Origin: an uncultured Clostridia bacterium
GTDB lineage: Bacteria > Bacillota > Clostridia > Oscillospirales > Ruminococcaceae
NCBI GenBank assembly: GCA_947588775.1
Contig: CANPZQ010000003.1
Coordinates: 1-31,827 of the forward strand
Length of the DNA stretch: 31,827 nt
Reading direction: 5' to 3'
Both the position numbers and the translations under genes were made by a program. Positions 7,574 to 15,688 of the stretch are shown here, piece by piece. Below the pieces are notes generated by a model. That model saw only the letters and a program-made list of their open reading frames with translations, searched no databases and was not told where the DNA came from. Every line of letters starts with the position of its first letter. Position 1 is the first letter of the stretch.

Positions 7574-8542
7574 TCAATACACCCCCTCCACCCCTTCCTT
7601 CGTCACCGCCCACGGGCTCCGGTAAACCTTCCTGAGATACTCAAAGCTCGTGTTGCTCTCGTTCAGCACGAACCCGTGCGACCACGTCATAAAGTAGCTC
7701 CAGCCGAGGGCGAGGCGGTGGATTTCGTCGACGTCGGGGAGCGCGCCGATTTCGCCTATCGCGGCGATTTTTTTGGCCTTCGTAATCTTTAACAGCTCGA
7801 AATATTTATCCTCCTGCGCGGTGTGGCAGTGCGGCTCGGGGTACATATCCCGCGAGATTATATCCGTTACGTCGTCGCCGGGATAGCACTCGGGAGCCTG
7901 CGAATTCCATACCCAGATTAAATTATTAAGTTCATGAACATTCGTGAACCGCTCGTACATCATTCTGTAAAGCTTTTTGACGGTTTCGGGGCCTTTTGCT
8001 CCCCACCAGAACCACCTGCCGTCGCCCTCATGGAAGGGCCGCCAGAGTATCGGCACGCCCTTGTCGCAAAACGGCCGCAAAATCCCCGCCATGCAGTCCA
8101 TGTCAGAAATCAGCGCGCGGTTTTCGGGGGTGCCGCCGATTACGGCCTTCGACGCGTCAAAGTCGGTGTTGTAGGAGAAAAACGACTTCGAGCGGCCGCC
8201 GAGCGGCGAGAACCAGTGCCATGTGAAGGTAATAAGCCCCTTTTTCTCCGCCCACTCCCACGCGCGCCTGAGCGTTCCGTAGTTGGCCCCGACCTCCTCC
8301 ATGCATTCCGGGTCGGTGTCCGAATAGTTGATGTTGGGCGAATATGACAGCAGCTCGAACCCCAAAAGCGCGGGCTGCTTTCCGGTTATCTCCTCAATTT
8401 TGTGAAGCTCCTCCTGAGCCATCGACTGCGTATGCTGCCCGGTGACGATTTTGTCCCCCGAAATATCGCTCAAAAATTCAAGCACGTTTTTAACGCACTG
8501 CTGCGCGTTCGGATTCACCGGTGTAAAAAGCTTATCGCTCAT
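7574..8542 (-). CDS. Glycoside hydrolase family 26 (beta-mannanase-type), no signal peptide
   Basis: A 322-residue GH26 catalytic domain (retaining beta-1,4-mannanase clan GH-A). The acid/base glutamate is E172 in WRPFHEGDGRWFWWG. The nucleophile is E264 in AAIGEIGALP. The family aromatic and histidine residues are also present (TFTWHWFSP near 107-113, LIWVWN near 209-213). There is no signal peptide, so it probably acts inside the cell on imported oligosaccharides; other GH26 specificities cannot be excluded. It has its own promoter and is separated from the upstream GH26 gene by a terminator. AAGGAGG lies just before the ATG. Confidence 0.9.
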   Translation of the reverse strand: MSDKLFTPVNPNAQQCVKNVLEFLSDISGDKIVTGQHTQSMAQEELHKIEEITGKQPALLGFELLSYSPNINYSDTDPECMEEVGANYGTLRRAWEWAEKKGLITFTWHWFSPLGGRSKSFFSYNTDFDASKAVIGGTPENRALISDMDCMAGILRPFCDKGVPILWRPFHEGDGRWFWWGAKGPETVKKLYRMMYERFTNVHELNNLIWVWNSQAPECYPGDDVTDIISRDMYPEPHCHTAQEDKYFELLKITKAKKIAAIGEIGALPDVDEIHRLALGWSYFMTWSHGFVLNESNTSFEYLRKVYRSPWAVTKEGVEGVY

Positions 8543-8571
8543 AAAAATTTCCTCCTTTCGGTTATACCTCT

Positions 8572-8632
8572 ATATTGCACCCCGGCGCAGTATATGTCAA
8601 GCGGTTTTCCGAAAAAGTCAAAATATTGTGGG
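8572..8632 (-). promoter_or_regulatory. Promoter and putative activator site of the intracellular GH26 gene
   Basis: Minus strand: TTGACA (8595-8600), 17 bp, CAATAT (8572-8577). Directly upstream, 8611-8632 reads CCCACAATATTTTGACTTTTTC on the minus strand apart from small spacing differences. This closely matches CACAATATTGACTTTTTT upstream of the second AraC gene (22006-22023). A site for one of the AraC regulators is an inference. Confidence 0.7.
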
Positions 8633-8654
8633 AAATGTCAATAATGCAGGATAC

Positions 8655-8689
8655 AAAAAACGGTATGCCCCTCCGCATACCGCTTTTTT
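8655..8689 (-). terminator. Terminator of the secreted GH26 gene (probably bidirectional)
   Basis: CGGTATGC (8661-8668) pairs with GCATACCG (8675-8682). The minus strand is followed by six T (A-run 8655-8660), and a T-run also follows on the + strand. Confidence 0.88.
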
Positions 8690-8695
8690 ATCTTA

Positions 8696-10249
8696 TCAAA
8701 ACTCCGGCAGCTCGTCGCGGGTGATAATCACTTCGCTGTCGTAGACCTTTTTCATCATGTCGAAGTCGGTGAACGCGTCGGAAAGCTCGGTCGTTCCGTC
8801 CTTTACGATATAGTCCCAGTTCCAGACCGCGAACCAGAGCCAGTAGGCGTTGTCGCGGACAATCAAATCGGGGTCGGGCATCGTCGCGCACTCGCTCATC
8901 GTTACCATCTTGTCCCCGCCGGACCATTCGCGCATATCCGCAAGCGTCGCCGGGGATACCCCGTAGTCGTGCGCCGCGCCGTATATGTCAATCGCCGCGA
9001 TGTCGCAGCAGTCGTCGCCGGGGTACCAGCCTTCGTCCTGCGCGTTCCATACCCAAATAAGGTTGTCGAGCTCGTGGTAGTCGGTCATTCGCTCATACAT
9101 AAGCCTCCAGAGCCACTTATATGCCTCCGGGCCCGACGCTCCCCACCAGAACCAGCCGCCCGACGCCTCATGAAGCGGCCGCCAGAGAACGGTGACGTTG
9201 TTATCCTCAAGCTTCTGCAAATACCCCGATATTACGTCGATGTCGCTGACAAGCTTATAGGCCTCCTCGCTTATTTCGCCGCCGTCGTAAAGCTTCTTTA
9301 TATCTTTCAAATCCATATGCGCCAAATCCTCGTCGGTTACGGCGTTCGAGAGCCTGAAGGACGTCTTTTCGGAGTAAAAATCGGGCTCGCGGCAGGGCGC
9401 GTGCCAGTGCCAGTCGTATACGACAAGCCCGCCGTCCTTGCTCCACTCAATCGCGAGGTCATAATCCTTCGCGGGGCGGTCGTTCGGGTATGGATAGCTC
9501 GGGCTGTCGAAGATAAAGTCGAACGCCCTTACCGCCGGATACTTCCCGAGCCCCTTATAGAGCGCGTCGGTTTCGGTGTTGTTGCCGTAGTCGGTGCATT
9601 GCCCCGCGAGGGTCCTCTTACCGTAAATCGCCCGCAGATACTGATAGATATTCTGCGTCTTTAAGTTGGCGTATTCGTTTGAAAGCGTTTCGGACATTCC
9701 GCCGTAAACGCCGTCGTCAATCGACGAACCGTCCTCGATGTCTATGGAATCGATTGAAAACCAGCTCCACCCGCTCCCGAGGGTGATGGTATTTTCACCC
9801 TTGCTGAGGAATACCCCGTCGGTGACGGTATCGACCCAATCCCCCGCTTCGGAGTAGATGTCGAAAACCTTCTTGCCGTTGAATCTGAGCTCGTTTTCCT
9901 TATGTCCGCCGGCGCAGTGCCGCACGGTTATCTTATAGAACTGGTCGGAGGGAATGTCAACCGTGAGCCTGAATCCCGAGTTGTCAGAGATGTCCGCATA
10001 GCTCCCTCCCGAGCAGTCCGCCTTGTCGGATTTAACGCTTACGCCGGTTCCGGGTGCCGAATCCTCGGCCTCAAGGTGAACGTAAAAATCCTGCTCCTCG
10101 ATTCCGTCATAGCCGAGCTTTTCAAAGCTGTAGCTTTCGGCGGGTATAACCTCGCCGGGGTCGACCGTTTTTCTCGCGGAATCAAATCCGCAGCCTCCGA
10201 GCAGCAGCGCGGCCGCCGCAATAATTGCCGCCGTATTGATAATTCGCAT
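8696..10249 (-). CDS. Lipoprotein GH26 beta-mannanase with N-terminal carbohydrate-binding domain
   Basis: A 517-residue exported endo-acting mannanase. Residues 1-20 form a lipoprotein signal ending LGGC, so Cys20 would be lipidated and the enzyme tethered to the outer membrane face. Residues ~55-172 (HLEAEDS at the start, FSIDSIDIED at the end) are a beta-sandwich of the CBM6/CBM35 type. Residues ~200-510 are the GH26 domain, with acid/base E361 in WRPLHEASGGWFWWG and nucleophile E453 in VTMSECATMP. The gene follows the AraC gene by 49 bp in the same direction, so the regulator and enzyme may share a transcript, and it ends at a strong terminator. The enzyme would open extracellular mannan for uptake by neighbouring solute-binding proteins. 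Confidence 0.92.
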   Translation of the reverse strand: MRIINTAAIIAAAALLLGGCGFDSARKTVDPGEVIPAESYSFEKLGYDGIEEQDFYVHLEAEDSAPGTGVSVKSDKADCSGGSYADISDNSGFRLTVDIPSDQFYKITVRHCAGGHKENELRFNGKKVFDIYSEAGDWVDTVTDGVFLSKGENTITLGSGWSWFSIDSIDIEDGSSIDDGVYGGMSETLSNEYANLKTQNIYQYLRAIYGKRTLAGQCTDYGNNTETDALYKGLGKYPAVRAFDFIFDSPSYPYPNDRPAKDYDLAIEWSKDGGLVVYDWHWHAPCREPDFYSEKTSFRLSNAVTDEDLAHMDLKDIKKLYDGGEISEEAYKLVSDIDVISGYLQKLEDNNVTVLWRPLHEASGGWFWWGASGPEAYKWLWRLMYERMTDYHELDNLIWVWNAQDEGWYPGDDCCDIAAIDIYGAAHDYGVSPATLADMREWSGGDKMVTMSECATMPDPDLIVRDNAYWLWFAVWNWDYIVKDGTTELSDAFTDFDMMKKVYDSEVIITRDELPEF

Positions 10250-10298
10250 GGGTGCGCCTCCTTAAAATATAATTCTTAATCCTATAGCTTCCTTATGA

Positions 10299-11129
10299 TT
10301 ATCCCCCGCCGTGGATTTTTCTGTATTCCGCGGGGGTTACGCCCTCGTGCTTTCTGAAAACGGTGCCGAAATATCCCGAATCCGAGAAGCCGGAGCGGGC
10401 GGCAACCTCGGCTATCGGCAGGTCGCTCGTCCTCAGGAGCCTCCGGGATTCCCGAAGCCTCTTTTTTGTGAGATACTCCCCCGGCCGCATGTTCATGGCC
10501 TCCCTGAACACCCGGCAAAGGTGCTGGGGGCTTATCCCGGCGATTTCCGCAAGAACGGTGAGCGAAAAATCGCGGCTGTAATTTTCGTCGATATAGTTCA
10601 GCACCGGGATAATCATGCTGCTGCGGTCGCTTCGCATCTTCGTTTCGCGGTCGTTCATGTGGCGGTTGAACCCGATTATGTATTCATAGACGAGCCCCGA
10701 GCAGATAAAATCGCAGTGCAGCTTGTCGGATTTCTGTACCGCGAGCATTCTCGCGAAAAGGCTCCGGAACTCGTCCGCGTCAAAGGGCTTTATAACCGTC
10801 GGCTTCGTCATGTTCAGAAGGCTGAGAATGTGGTTTGCGGCGTAGCCGTCGAAGGTTATCCACTTTACGTCCCATTTTTCGCCGCTCGAGCGGTATTCGT
10901 GCGGATAGCCCGCCGGGAGGAAGAATAATTCGCCCTCCCCGATTTTGACGGCGGAGTTGTCGTATTTTAAAACGCCGCTTCCCTCGTCGCTCAAAAGAAT
11001 CTGGTGCCAATGGTAGCCGTCCGGCTTTACGATATGCTCCTGCCACTCGGTGCCGCCTATTCCCGTGAGGTGGACCGGGAGCTTTCTCGCCTCGATGTTG
11101 TAGGGATATATGGATTCGTTTATTTTCAA
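10299..11129 (-). CDS. AraC-family transcriptional regulator (region 1)
   Basis: A 276-residue regulator with an N-terminal cupin sugar-sensing domain (LFFLPAGYPHEYRSSGEKWDVKWITFDG) and a C-terminal double helix-turn-helix. The second helix-turn-helix contains the family signature IAEVAARSGFSDSGYFGTVFRKHEGVTPAEYRK, split here by its conserved G-F-S and Y-F-x-x-x-F-R-K. I chose TTG at 11129 because AAGGAGG (11139-11145) fits it; in-frame codons upstream would start inside the promoter. It probably responds to an oligosaccharide and controls the adjacent GH26 genes and the divergent surface-protein operon. Confidence 0.9.
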   Translation of the reverse strand: MKINESIYPYNIEARKLPVHLTGIGGTEWQEHIVKPDGYHWHQILLSDEGSGVLKYDNSAVKIGEGELFFLPAGYPHEYRSSGEKWDVKWITFDGYAANHILSLLNMTKPTVIKPFDADEFRSLFARMLAVQKSDKLHCDFICSGLVYEYIIGFNRHMNDRETKMRSDRSSMIIPVLNYIDENYSRDFSLTVLAEIAGISPQHLCRVFREAMNMRPGEYLTKKRLRESRRLLRTSDLPIAEVAARSGFSDSGYFGTVFRKHEGVTPAEYRKIHGGG

Positions 11130-11163
11130 ATGGCTTCGCCTCCTTCGGCTTCCGTTAAATATA

Positions 11164-11192
11164 AGTATAGTCCGTTTTTTTGGCGTTGTCAA
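11164..11192 (-). promoter_or_regulatory. Promoter of the region 1 AraC gene
   Basis: Minus strand TTGACA (11187-11192) and TATACT (11164-11169), 17 bp apart. A CAATATT half site and inverted ATATT sequences lie just upstream at 11197-11211 and may be an operator. Confidence 0.82.
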
Positions 11193-11298
11193 CGGATATT
11201 TTGCAATATTAGCACGTTTAGAATTGAAAATTCGCGCATTATTCGCATTTTTAAGCCAATTCTTTAAAATTTGAACATAGAGTATGTTAAAAAATCCA

Positions 11299-11348
11299 AT
11301 AAGTATTCAAAATTTCCGATTGAATATTATGACGAATAATGTTATCAT
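11299..11348 (+). promoter_or_regulatory. Promoter of the APKTG protein-SBP operon
   Basis: TTGAAT (11320-11325), 17 bp, TATCAT (11343-11348). AATAAGTATTCAA (from 11299) just upstream resembles, in reverse, the motif over the -35 boxes in region 2. Transcription would start near 11355, leaving a ~220-base leader. Confidence 0.65.
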
Positions 11349-11470
11349 TGTTTTAGAAAAGACGTCAAATCCGCCAAAAGGCCATCCGGCGCGCCGGCAC
11401 AAACCGGGCGGCCGATTGAGCGGCGAAAAAAGCTTGCGCATCCGTTTTTTCTTTCATAAGCCCTCCAAAG

Positions 11471-11501
11471 GCAATGCGCATATCCGGCGTATGCGCATTG
11501 C
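11471..11501 (+). promoter_or_regulatory. 12-bp perfect hairpin in the leader of the APKTG surface-protein gene
   Basis: GCAATGCGCATA (11471-11482) is the exact complement of TATGCGCATTGC (11490-11501), with a 7-base loop. There is no following T-run. It sits ~75 bases before the start codon in a ~220-base leader that also holds a 12-bp self-palindrome (CCGGCGCGCCGG near 11386). It may stabilise the mRNA or act as a regulatory structure; no known riboswitch is recognised. Confidence 0.65.
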
Positions 11502-11576
11502 GGAACAGGCGGGCGAAAATCCGGAATTTTGGCGCGCCCGCGCCGGAATATAAAAAAATTAACAGGAGGAACACTT

Positions 11577-12233
11577 ATGAAAAAAATTCTTTCAATCGCC
11601 TTGGCCGCCGTTATGGTTATGGCTCTCACGCTCACCGTTTTTGCCGATACCGTCTGGGAATATTCAAGCCCCACCACCGTCACTATCGGCTGGACCACAC
11701 TCTTTGAGAAGGGAAGCGACGAGGCAAACGCGTTCTTTGAAGCTATTAAGACCGAAGGCGCGGTTATCGAGATGATTGGAACCGACCTCACCGAAGCCGA
11801 CAAGACCGACGAAGAAGCGTGGTTCCAGATTTGCACTCAGGACGCCGCGAACTGGACTTCCGACGGCGACAGCAAAACCGAAGGAATCGGCGAAACCTAC
11901 GCTTTCACCGACGAAGGCTATATGATTTCCATTCCCGCCGACGCTTATAACGCAATGCTTTCCGCCTGCGCCGTCCCGACCTCCGATATGCAGCTCGTTC
12001 TCAATGCCGGCGGTTCATGGACCAAGGCCGCTACTAAGATAGTTATAAGGGTCGTAACCGGCGACGAGGCTGCCGCCGCTCCCGCCGAGGAGGCTCCCGC
12101 CGATACCACCGCCGAAGCCCCCGCCGAAACCGAGGCTCCCGCGGCTTCCGAAGCCCCTAAGACCGGGCTCGCGCTCGCTGTAGTTCCCGCCGTAATGGCT
12201 CTTGCCGCCGCTGCGGTATCAAAGAAGAGATAA
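11577..12233 (+). CDS. Secreted surface protein with APKTG sorting-like C terminus
   Basis: A 218-residue exported protein. Residues 1-~24 are a signal peptide (MKKILSIALAAVMVMALTLT, then VFA). About 130 residues of unknown, probably beta-rich, domain follow (WEYSSPTTVTIGWTTLF to KIVIRVVTG). Next is an Ala/Pro/Glu-rich spacer, then APKTG, a hydrophobic helix and the basic tail SKKR. That layout is the LPXTG wall-anchoring signal with the leading Leu replaced by Ala. AGGAGGA (11564-11570) fixes the start. It is first in an operon with the solute-binding protein. It may present a glycan-binding module on the wall; the domain is not one I can name. A paralogous C terminus occurs in the gene at 23127-23936. 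Confidence 0.85.
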   Translation: MKKILSIALAAVMVMALTLTVFADTVWEYSSPTTVTIGWTTLFEKGSDEANAFFEAIKTEGAVIEMIGTDLTEADKTDEEAWFQICTQDAANWTSDGDSKTEGIGETYAFTDEGYMISIPADAYNAMLSACAVPTSDMQLVLNAGGSWTKAATKIVIRVVTGDEAAAAPAEEAPADTTAEAPAETEAPAASEAPKTGLALAVVPAVMALAAAAVSKKR

Positions 12234-12252
12234 TTCTACGCCTCTGTCAGAA

Positions 12253-12291
12253 CCCGGAGCGGACGTCCCGGTAGGGGACGGCCGCTTCGGG
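12253..12291 (+). promoter_or_regulatory. Intergenic stem-loop between surface protein and solute-binding protein
   Basis: CCCGGAGCGG (12253-12262) pairs with CCGCTTCGGG (12282-12291), one G-T pair, and the inner CGTCCC (12264-12269) pairs with GGGACG (12275-12280). No T-run follows. This is typical of a processing or mRNA-stabilising hairpin that sets unequal levels of two operon products, or a weak attenuator. Confidence 0.7.
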
Positions 12292-12320
12292 GATATTCCG
12301 TTTTCGGGAAGGAGAAAAAT

Positions 12321-13790
12321 ATGACAAAGAAAATCATCGCTGTCCTGCTTTCACTGATAATGATTGCGGCTCTTGTGGGCTGCGGCTCGAAAAAGCGCGA
12401 GGTCGTCCAACTCACACTCTCGACGGAGGATTCCGAGGCAATTCTGAGCGCGGCGGGAATCGCGCTGCCCGACGCGGAGGTCGCGGCGGGAGCCGGCACC
12501 ACGGTTAAGTGGTTCGCCCACTACGACGCGTTCCAGAACTACGACGAGGGGGAAATCGTCGCCCTCGGCGCGTGGACGTTTCAGGAAAAATACAACGGCA
12601 AGCTTGAATGGGTAGAAACGACCTGGGGATCAAGGTGGGACGACCTCGCTCTTAATATAATGGGCGACACCCCGGCGGATTTGTTCCCGGGTGAAACCGC
12701 AATCTTCCCGGGGAACGTAATCAAGGGAATGTTCCAGCCGGTAAACGATTACATAGACTACGACGACCCGCTTTGGAGCGATATGAGGGAGTACGCCGAA
12801 ACATATTTCAACCTCGGCGGGAAAATCTACGCGGCGGTTATCGATACCGACTTCGGCACGGTTTGCCCCTATAACCGCAGGGTGATGGAGGAATGGGGCT
12901 TTAACGACCCGGCGGAGATGTTCTATAACAACGAATGGACGTGGGACGAGTTCTACGATATGTGCGCAAGCTTCAGCGAGCCCGACGAGGACCGCTATGC
13001 CGTCGACGGCTGGTTCTGGAGCGCGGCTCTGATTTACTCTGCAGGAAAGACGGTTATCGAGCTCGACCCCGAGGCCTGTCAGTTCTATTCAAGCGCGGAC
13101 GACCCCGCTCTTGAAAGAGCAGCGGACATAGTATATGAGCTTAACCGCAACGAGTGCGTCTATCCGAGATGGAACAACGACGGCTGGTCCACAAGAAACG
13201 GCGGAGCCGAGGGCGCGGGAATTAAGGACGCCTCCTGCCTCTTCTGGCCGGTCGGGCTCTATGTCCTGAACGGCGCGGGAACTACCCTTGAAACAATAGG
13301 CGAAACATGGGGAGATATGGCCGCCGGGGAGATAATGTTCGTGCCTATGCCCCGCGACCCGAACGGGGACGGAAACTACTATATCCAGGCGTCGCCCTTC
13401 GCGTTTGTAATCATCAACGGCGCGAAGAACCCCGACGGAGCCGCGCTTATGTGCCAATGCACCCGCTTCAAGACTATCGACCCCGTCGTAAGGCAAATCG
13501 ACCGCAAGCAGCTTAAGGAAAAGCTCCTCTGGACCGACGAAATGCTCGATATGCGCGACGCGTGCATGAACATAGCGAACGGCGAACACCCGATTGTCGA
13601 CTACGGCGACGGAATGGGAACCGAGCTCGCGAGCATAAACGGCACCTTTATGGGCCTCGGCACCATGCGCGACGCGCAGTCGTGGGCGCAGCTCAAGGAA
13701 GCGAACTCCGAACGGCTTCAGTATTACATCGACGAGCTTAATAAGGATATAAACGATTTTATTGAGCGCGGCGGAACGTTTGAGGGATAA
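12321..13790 (+). CDS. Extracellular solute-binding lipoprotein (ABC sugar-uptake type)
   Basis: A 489-residue family 1-like carbohydrate-binding lipoprotein. The signal peptide ends in the lipobox LVGC (Cys21). The mature part shows an SBP-type fold, with aromatic patches suited to sugar stacking (WFAHYDAFQNY, NNEWTWDEFYDM, WNNDGWSTRNGG). AAGGAG precedes the start. It lies 87 bp after the APKTG gene, with a stem-loop between them. No sugar permease or ATPase of the MalF/MalG/MsmX type is in the window, so it relies on a transporter elsewhere or works as a surface-binding protein. A paralog with the same REVVQLTLSTEDxE start is broken at 24404-25848. Confidence 0.88.
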   Translation: MTKKIIAVLLSLIMIAALVGCGSKKREVVQLTLSTEDSEAILSAAGIALPDAEVAAGAGTTVKWFAHYDAFQNYDEGEIVALGAWTFQEKYNGKLEWVETTWGSRWDDLALNIMGDTPADLFPGETAIFPGNVIKGMFQPVNDYIDYDDPLWSDMREYAETYFNLGGKIYAAVIDTDFGTVCPYNRRVMEEWGFNDPAEMFYNNEWTWDEFYDMCASFSEPDEDRYAVDGWFWSAALIYSAGKTVIELDPEACQFYSSADDPALERAADIVYELNRNECVYPRWNNDGWSTRNGGAEGAGIKDASCLFWPVGLYVLNGAGTTLETIGETWGDMAAGEIMFVPMPRDPNGDGNYYIQASPFAFVIINGAKNPDGAALMCQCTRFKTIDPVVRQIDRKQLKEKLLWTDEMLDMRDACMNIANGEHPIVDYGDGMGTELASINGTFMGLGTMRDAQSWAQLKEANSERLQYYIDELNKDINDFIERGGTFEG

Positions 13791-13814
13791 AAAAGGAGAG
13801 AATTTTCAGGTGAT

Positions 13815-13848
13815 TTCGCCCTGCGGGCCGGACGGCTTGCGGGGCGAA
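13815..13848 (+). terminator. Hairpin after the solute-binding protein gene (possible terminator)
   Basis: TTCGCCC (13815-13821) pairs with GGGCGAA (13842-13848), and the stem continues inward with G-T pairs around a GGAC loop. No T-run follows, so it may be a 3'-end stabiliser rather than a terminator. Confidence 0.45.
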
Positions 13849-13892
13849 GCTTTAGGATTCCGGGGAAAACCGGATTTTGCAGAAAATATTGA

Positions 13893-13931
13893 TTGACTTA
13901 TCGCACGATTGGTGATAACATATAATTATCA
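13893..13931 (+). promoter_or_regulatory. Putative promoter and dyad before the exported SGNH esterase
   Basis: A TATAAT -10 lies at 13921-13926. TTGACT at 13893-13898 is too far away (22 bp) for an unaided -35. TGATAA (13913-13918) and TTATCA (13926-13931) form a dyad over the -10, suggesting a regulator site. Confidence 0.45.
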
Positions 13932-13956
13932 AAAACCTATACGGAGGGCTTAAAAA

Positions 13957-15219
13957 ATGATGAAAAAAATTATTTCTCTGGCGTTGGGGGCTTCTTTGTG
14001 CTTCGGGTGCTGCGGGTGCGGCGGGGGATTGCAGGAGGCCGGGATTTCCGGGGCGGAGGCGAGGCCGTCGGACGGTTGGAGCTGCATTTTTACGGCTGCC
14101 ATGCAGCCTTCGCAGACGGATATGCTGCCGAAAAACCCGCATCTTTCCGATTCGACGGTCAGACACCAATTTCAGGCTTCTATGAGCGGCAGCAAGATTC
14201 GGCTTACGTTTTCAAATGAATACTCGGACAGCCTTGACGCGCCGGGCGAGCCGCTTGAAATAAAATCCGTGCATGTCGCGAAGCTCGTAAAGGCCGGGGA
14301 ACCGAATATCATCGCCGAAACGGACGCGGCCGTCACATTCGGCGGAGAGGCGGGCGTAAGCATTCCCTCGGGCGAAACGGCCACGTCGGACGGGATTGAT
14401 TTTGAATTTTCGGCACTCGAATTTATCGCAGTGACGGCGGAATTCGGCTCGGTTCCGTCATGTCCCGCGGTCCATCAGGAGGGCGATTGCGGAAGCTGGG
14501 TCGTCGCGGGCGAGCACGCCTCCGAGAACTTCAATCCTACGGAATGGATGTGGAGCTATTTCTCGTTCTGCCGCGCGGACGGATACCGTGAGGGTTCGGA
14601 AACGCTTGTCTGCTTCGGGGATTCGATTACCGACGGCTCGATTTCCACATGGAACGGCTTTGACGCGTGGCCGGATATTCTGATGAACGAGCTGCAAAGC
14701 AATCCCGAAACAAAAAATATTTCGGTCGTCAATACCGGCATCGGCGGCAACGCCATCTGGGGAGGCTCCGGGCTTGCCGCTAAAGACAGAATAATCCGCG
14801 ACGCCGTAGAGATACCGGGTGTCCGGAACGTCATCATTTTAATCGGTACAAACGACATTCCCGGCGCGCAGACCGACACCTCGAAGGACATGATAAAAGA
14901 GTACGAAGCGATGATTGAAAAATGCCACGAAAAAGGGATAAAAATCTACGCCGGAACGGTAACGCCTTTTGGCGGAAACGAGTGGTGGAGTTCGGACCTT
15001 CACGAGAAAATCCGCTCGGAGATAAACGAATGGATGATGAGCGGCAAGAGCGGCTTTGACGGCTATATTGACTTCGCGGCAGCCGTGCGCGACCCCGACG
15101 ACCCGACGAAGCTGAAAGCTGAATTCGACTCCGGCGACGGCCTCCACCCGAGCGTCGAGGGTCATAAGGCGATGGGCAAAGCGGCGGCGGAGGCGATGGA
15201 GGGGTATTTGGCGGGGTGA
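13957..15219 (+). CDS. Exported SGNH/GDSL esterase (XynE-like carbohydrate acetylesterase)
   Basis: A 420-residue esterase likely to remove acetyl groups from polysaccharide. The N terminus is a hydrophobic signal ending in a Cys-rich stretch (residues 15-21) that contains possible lipobox cysteines. Residues ~40-205 form an N-terminal beta-rich domain. The catalytic SGNH blocks follow: FGDSITDG with Ser223, GIGGN, GTND at ~297-300, and DGLHPS with Asp394 and His397. This arrangement matches XynE-like acetylxylan esterases. It has its own promoter region 166 bp after the solute-binding protein. Deacetylation would help the GH26 mannanases on acetylated (gluco)mannan; the substrate is inferred from context. 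It is paralogous to the gene at 26377-27525. Confidence 0.9.
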   Translation: MMKKIISLALGASLCFGCCGCGGGLQEAGISGAEARPSDGWSCIFTAAMQPSQTDMLPKNPHLSDSTVRHQFQASMSGSKIRLTFSNEYSDSLDAPGEPLEIKSVHVAKLVKAGEPNIIAETDAAVTFGGEAGVSIPSGETATSDGIDFEFSALEFIAVTAEFGSVPSCPAVHQEGDCGSWVVAGEHASENFNPTEWMWSYFSFCRADGYREGSETLVCFGDSITDGSISTWNGFDAWPDILMNELQSNPETKNISVVNTGIGGNAIWGGSGLAAKDRIIRDAVEIPGVRNVIILIGTNDIPGAQTDTSKDMIKEYEAMIEKCHEKGIKIYAGTVTPFGGNEWWSSDLHEKIRSEINEWMMSGKSGFDGYIDFAAAVRDPDDPTKLKAEFDSGDGLHPSVEGHKAMGKAAAEAMEGYLAG

Positions 15220-15640
15220 AATGGGGGGGAATTTAGGTGGGGATTTCGGCTTTTCGAGATTGCGGAATTTCGCGGTGAGGTTCCGCAGGAATCGGAGGGC
15301 TGAAATTTTTCAGGGGGGATTTCTTTAGACTTTCGCCGTCTTTGGCGCAATGCCCTCTGCGAAAACTGCTTTTTTACTGTCACTTTGACTTTGCTTGCCA
15401 ACTCGACTTGTCTGATACGCAGTGATTCTTTTTTAGTTTCAGTCTTTTTTAAAATTATAGTACATTATATTTTCATATTAACAGGATTCGGGAAAAGTTC
15501 CTCGCGCTAAATTTCTGCAAAAGATAAAATGAGCAATTTGTTCCCGCGGAAAATTCCTTTACCTCCCCTCCCCCGCCATTTCACCCAAAATTCATCACTC
15601 CCCCCTCCCATTATTCTTATCCCCGAATATAATAAATCCT
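15220..15640. other. Intergenic region without a credible gene
   Basis: The left part is G-rich with small inverted repeats (e.g. GCGGAA...TTCCGC near 15265-15290). The right part is AT-rich to C-rich. A short minus-strand reading frame (start near 15401) is basic and runs antisense into the esterase gene; it has no clear ribosome site. I see no RNA gene. Confidence 0.5.
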
Positions 15641-15670
15641 AACCAAACCCCAATAATCCCCTGCTATAAT
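15641..15670 (+). promoter_or_regulatory. Promoter of the two-component system with candidate response-regulator site
   Basis: TATAAT at 15665-15670 has no -35 hexamer; AACCAAACCC (15641-15650) occupies that position. The ABC permease promoter has AATCAAACCC at exactly the same distance from its TATAAT (17756-17765, 17780-17785). This suggests activation of both by the response regulator. Confidence 0.65.
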
Positions 15671-15688
15671 AACCTCGGAGGCTGTCGT

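Noticed and set aside
7030..7613. Several Gly/Pro/Arg-rich frames in the G-rich intergenic region, and similar ones at 30086-30619
   Set aside because: They follow from the GC-rich hairpin repeats. Frames in the two loci resemble each other because the repeat DNA does, and they exist on both strands.
8969..10279. Long + strand reading frames antisense to the lipoprotein GH26 gene
   Set aside because: They mirror the codon bias of a clear GH26 gene, lack ribosome sites and show no recognisable domain.
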